64,000 nucleotides of DNA from Linepithema humile (lineage: Eukaryota; Arthropoda; Insecta; Hymenoptera; Formicidae), in contig NC_090128.1 in assembly GCF_040581485.1 (NCBI RefSeq), positions 22,936,431 through 23,000,430 of the forward strand. Direction: 5' to 3'. Positions within the stretch are counted from its first letter, which is position 1; each line of letters opens with the position of its first letter. The position numbers and the translations under genes were made by a program. The notes below the pieces were generated by a model. The model saw only the letters and a program-made list of their open reading frames with translations. It was not told the origin of the DNA and did not search any database. Below, in pieces: positions 59,918 through 64,000 of the stretch.

Positions 59918-62900
59918 ATGTTTCTCTATTTTAAATGGATGATGCATACATCTGCGAACAGAGTCGACGGAATGTTGTCGATATTTTCATTATTTTTATG
60001 TGCAATTACTATTGACGGATTTATCTTCCAAGAAGCTTTGGATGTTGCTAAATGTCTAACGCTATGCCAAAATGTAAGTTAGATCAAATATACATTTAAT
60101 TCAATTAAACAGGCTAAAATAAATAATAAAATTAATTGATTAGCATAATCTTGTATCTAGATTTTGTTTCGATAATTCATTTCATATGTAATTTGTAATT
60201 TCGTTAATTGTAACATTTTTTTTAATTAACTTTTGTTTATTTTCAATACAATATTAGTTTGGAGGAAACGTTTGGACAAATGCAATATATTATACACAAT
60301 TTTATATATCAGAAGATAGCTTTACAAAGGAAAAAATTCTGTGATAGCAGACATAAAATTCCATATGTGCGTTGTGATATCAAGATAGAAGTGCTAATAT
60401 AAAACATTTGCAATGTGTGTGTTAATAACTGAGTCTTTGAGTACACTTTCTGCTTACTAACTGATTTTTTACGCTCTCATTTTGAAGATATATTTAATAA
60501 ATCAAGTTCTCGTTTTTTTTTTTTTTTTTTTTTAAGATTATCCGAATTTTCGACGATTCTCTAGGAATTTATCTATATCGAACCTGTGTTTGCGTTCTAC
60601 AGATATGAAATAAACATATGTTCAACAATACTGGACATATTTTAGAATTTCGTTTTAACACCTGTGTCAATATAACTGAAAAGTAGCTACATATCGTACT
60701 CCGTTCGACTGCAAAAGCGATGTTACATACTTATCGCTTTCAACAGTTAGATTTAAAAAAAAAATAAAATTCTCAACAACGTGAAATACATTCATTTGCG
60801 ATATTTCTTGAACAATTTCATATTAATGTATCGATTACAACAATGTAGTAGTTTCAAGTTAAAAAATGGAACGCGTAAATATATATTGAATTATATATCA
60901 AAAGGAAAAAGTATTAAAACACCAGACAGTAAACTGCATAATGCATGAAGTTGTTTTAAACATGTTTATCTCCTTTTTCGCATTTCCTTTGCAGCTGTAG
61001 AAGGTCATACTTACAAAGTAGATTATATAAAATCTTTCAACTATTAAGAAAGTTTTCTTTTTGCGTACATTTTAACGATAAAAGTTAATAATGCAAATCA
61101 CTATTCAATATTAGCGCGGGAAATAATTTATACGATGTTATTTCTAATGAAGGAATGCACATCTGATGATGCTGCGTCAAATCGTGCGTAGATCGTTTTA
61201 AACGCACGTCAAATTGATGCAGCGTTTACGCATTTTTTTCTCGCGCTTACCGAATCATATATAAACGTATACGAGATACTCCACAAAAGTTTCGATTTGC
61301 ATTCGAATGATATCGTTATCATTCACTGATGCTGATGGTCAAGTAAACGACAAAATCGAATAGTAATACCGAGTCGCATGTGCGTATGTACATATATCGT
61401 ATACAAAAAAAAGCAGACGCTATCTATTGCATAATTACACATTAAAACGTTTCCAACAGAATTCTGTAATTTGATCAGGCAACATCCTGTGTTTTTAATC
61501 CCACTTATTCCATCCAAACTTACTTAAGGTATATTAATGCGGCTGCTGCATTAGTGTAAATCACACTTTTAAGTACGATGCAAATGAGAATTCAACTGGC
61601 TATTATCCTCAGCGGGTATATTTTAGGTATCATTAAAGTAAGGGGGTGTGTGTGAGATCATGTAGATTCGAGTTCAAAAATACATCGCTGAATATTTGCC
61701 AGTAGCAGAAGCAATCTCGTTGCGTCGTTACTTATTGTTATTGCAGCACGATCTTGAATCGGTCGCTTAATAAATATTCCATAACATCCAAAATGCGATA
61801 CTCAAAACTAGAAAATAATATTTTTATATATTACTGCATAACGGGTATGATCACGTCTAGTTGTTACGAATCGCATGAATTATTTATCTTTCAGGAATTA
61901 TGCCGAAATAATTGTCCACGATTTACGGACGGATTTGAGCGTGAGTTAATCAATATAACAGGATTATAGCGCAACTAATAATCATGCATTTAAAATACAA
62001 ATGTAAATATTATATCAGAATTATTTTACGATAGCTTATCCGAAAGTAAACGAAGAAGCTGGCGCAAATATTACTTTACACTGCAGAGGAATGAATGTTC
62101 TAATAATTAAACATAATCCTGGAATCTATGTTATTGAACAAAGTATCTCTCCTGATACTTGGGGTTCAGCAACAGTGGTAAATGTTTTATATTTTTTAAA
62201 TAGAATTGATTACTTAATACATTACAAGTTTTATTTACATAAAAAAATAATATTTTTATGTTCGAATATTTCCTCCCGTTCATATTATGTTGTTTTAATC
62301 AATCGGAAAAATTTCTCCAAATTACGAAGCATTCATGCATCTTGTCTCTCTTTACAAAATAGATTTTTTTCGTAGAGCAATAGTGGATTAGCAACATTTT
62401 CGAACTTAACAGCAGGTGCACATTATCGTTATCGTTCGCATAGAATAACACAACATGGAATTTCATTAGCCGAAACGTCGAATTGGTTTTCAACTTATGC
62501 AGGTATCATTGAGTTTAAATTTCTCGATTTGATGTAACATTGTTGTACATGTAATTCAACTGCGTAAATGCTATATATTCGAAATTAAGCTTGTGCATTT
62601 TCTTTTAGAATTAATTAAAATTAATATTTACAGCTGATTATCAACCACAACAAGTTGAATACATTTCGCTTATAAAGATCGAAAGAGAAAGAAAAAATCC
62701 GTACAAGCTACAAGCGGAAATTATTTTTGAACCCGTTGAAGGTAATATCGATGTACATCTAATAAATATATTTTATTATTATGTTTATGTGTAAATATAT
62801 TATACATATATATATATGTTTTAGATCGAAGCTGCAATTACAATATATTGCTTTGGTCAGGAGAACATAATTTGATCAATTTCAATTTAAAACCCCTTGA

Positions 62901-63808
62901 GATTGAGGTGAGAAAGTTTACACTGATATCGATATTTACTTCGCTCTTATCAAATTATTATCCATGTATCTTTTCAGTTTTCAGGTTTCCACTTTTTGCT
63001 TAAATCTTTACGATATGATCAAAACAACACTGTATCAATCCAGTCGGCTAATGATGACTTTTCCAAAATTAGCAATGCAACGACATTTACTTTTCTCACA
63101 CCATCGTGCTTGGAAGTTCATCACAATTTAAGCGTCTGTGGTGAATTATCGAAATAATCTCGAAGAAAAATGAACTCATATTTCGAATCTTTGAATCTAA
63201 ACTGATTTACATGTTTTTTTCTTATTACAGCTCCCGAAAAAGTGAAGGGTTTGCGAGCGGAGCATATCCGAAAGCGCGAAGGATTATATGACATTGTAGT
63301 TAGATGGGATAAACCTATCCTAAAACCAGACAATTATACGTTACAATTTGACTCGTTTCAATTCGAACCGCAACTATTGGTTGTATCTGGAGTTAGTGCT
63401 ATTGTAGAAATAATTCTAACAACTGTAAAAAAATTGTACATCACAAATTTTAATTTTTTTTATAGGATGCAGTCGAAGCTTCTTTTCTGAATGTCGACGT
63501 AGGGCCGCAGTACGAAATCAGTATTGTGGCGGAATCGTCAGGCGGTGTAAGTTTACAATCAACTATATCAAGGAGCATCGATGAAACAGCAGGTAAAGTG
63601 TACAATAATCACTTTAATCGATCATATTTAATGAACGTTACATTCGAATAAAACACATTCTGTGATAATAGTTGTAGAATTATTTTATCGCGAGGTTATC
63701 ATAATATTGCCGACATTAGCGATTATTACTGTGGTGTTTGTGGTAATTTTTATACAGTATCGTAAGAAGAAGAATAAAAAGACCAATATGGAATATATGC
63801 ATTTTGAG
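59918..63808 (+). CDS. tor: Torso receptor tyrosine kinase, extracellular and membrane part (partial)
   Basis: Ten exons: 59918-60073, 61895-61940, 62035-62177, 62376-62502, 62634-62741, 62825-62907, 62978-63140, 63231-63391, 63466-63592 and 63672-63808; 417 codons to the window edge, all in phase. The start may be 59918 or 59972; the latter gives a tighter signal peptide (MLSIFSLFLCAITIDG). The Cys cluster KCLTLC / LCRNNC and fibronectin-type segments follow the torso order: YQPQQVEYISLI, DRSCNYNILLW, TPSCLEV, RWDKPILKPDNYTLQ, VAESSGG; then a membrane helix (VIIILPTLAIITVVFVVIF) and a basic stop-transfer. The kinase domain lies beyond the window. Torso is the receptor for trunk and prothoracicotropic hormone. 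Confidence 0.9.
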
Positions 63809-64000
63809 GTAAGTTTATCAATAAATCATGATTGCTATAATATTTATTCGCCGATAAGATAGTTGAATTCTATTATACAATCATATTCGCATTCCTTTTT
63901 TAAAAAAAATGTTACATACAACAATTATTTTGTTGTCAATTATATCAGTTTAATATTAAAAGATTTAAATTTTCACTGAATATTAATAAAAATTTACAAA
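63809..64000 (+). other. Start of a torso intron, running off the window
   Basis: Begins GTAAGT right after the juxtamembrane exon; the rest is AT-rich with no exon visible. Confidence 0.7.

Noticed and set aside
1..64000. CRISPR arrays, bacterial operons, rRNA or tRNA genes
   Set aside because: Genes are spliced and insect-like. The repeats found are dinucleotides, TIRs and LTRs; no spacer-repeat array or cloverleaf was recognised.

Overview
This is AT-rich animal DNA from an insect, most likely a hymenopteran and plausibly an ant. The evidence is spliced GT-AG genes for insect orthologs (Prp4 kinase, inositol monophosphatase, acetyl-CoA synthetase, Ana2/STIL, OST4, torso) plus dense hAT, PIF/Harbinger and Ty3/Gypsy-env elements. 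The ant assignment is inference. All exon models were built by hand from splice sites and phase; each complete model sums to a whole number of codons.

Bases 1-18,227 are a nest of transposons. An outer element (1132-18219, 8-bp duplication ATACAACT) was hit inside its left terminal repeat by a hAT element with 1.5-1.6 kb inverted arms (1247-8410, duplication AGGACCTG). It was hit elsewhere by an 8.9-kb env-bearing Gypsy-type LTR retrotransposon on the minus strand (8459-17385, duplication GCCT) and by a 128-bp MITE. The inner hAT has an intact 764-aa transposase and, divergently transcribed, a three-exon gene for a 162-aa protein with a glutamine-rich N-terminal part and an arginine/glycine-rich C-terminal part. 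I know of no such partner in hAT elements and consider it the best candidate novelty. The retrotransposon has apparently identical LTRs, yet catalytic residues of RNase H and integrase are substituted and env is frameshifted. An unexplained open frame runs antisense between pol and env.

Bases 18,363-24,475 hold a TIR element, a complete PIF/Harbinger element (18813-23531) with both its spliced transposase and its Myb/SANT-like protein, a related MITE, and two TIR elements just upstream of the next gene.

Bases 24,728-44,825 are ordinary host genes: Prp4 kinase (+), then inositol monophosphatase (-) converging on it, then acetyl-CoA synthetase (-). An enolase-like gene (+) that has lost several catalytic residues lies inside an intron of the synthetase gene.

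Bases 45,830-54,284 are a second hAT-type element (duplication GTTGGATG), a 3.2-kb near-perfect palindrome whose left arm alone received a 4.9-kb Harbinger element and nested MITEs; the right arm preserves the empty sites. It shares a sequence module with the arms of the first hAT element.

Bases 54,737-64,000 carry Ana2/STIL, the 34-residue OST4 microprotein and the extracellular and transmembrane part of torso, whose kinase domain lies beyond the window. Ana2 and STIL-type proteins act in centriole duplication, OST4 in N-glycosylation at the ER and torso in receptor signalling, so these host genes share no obvious pathway.
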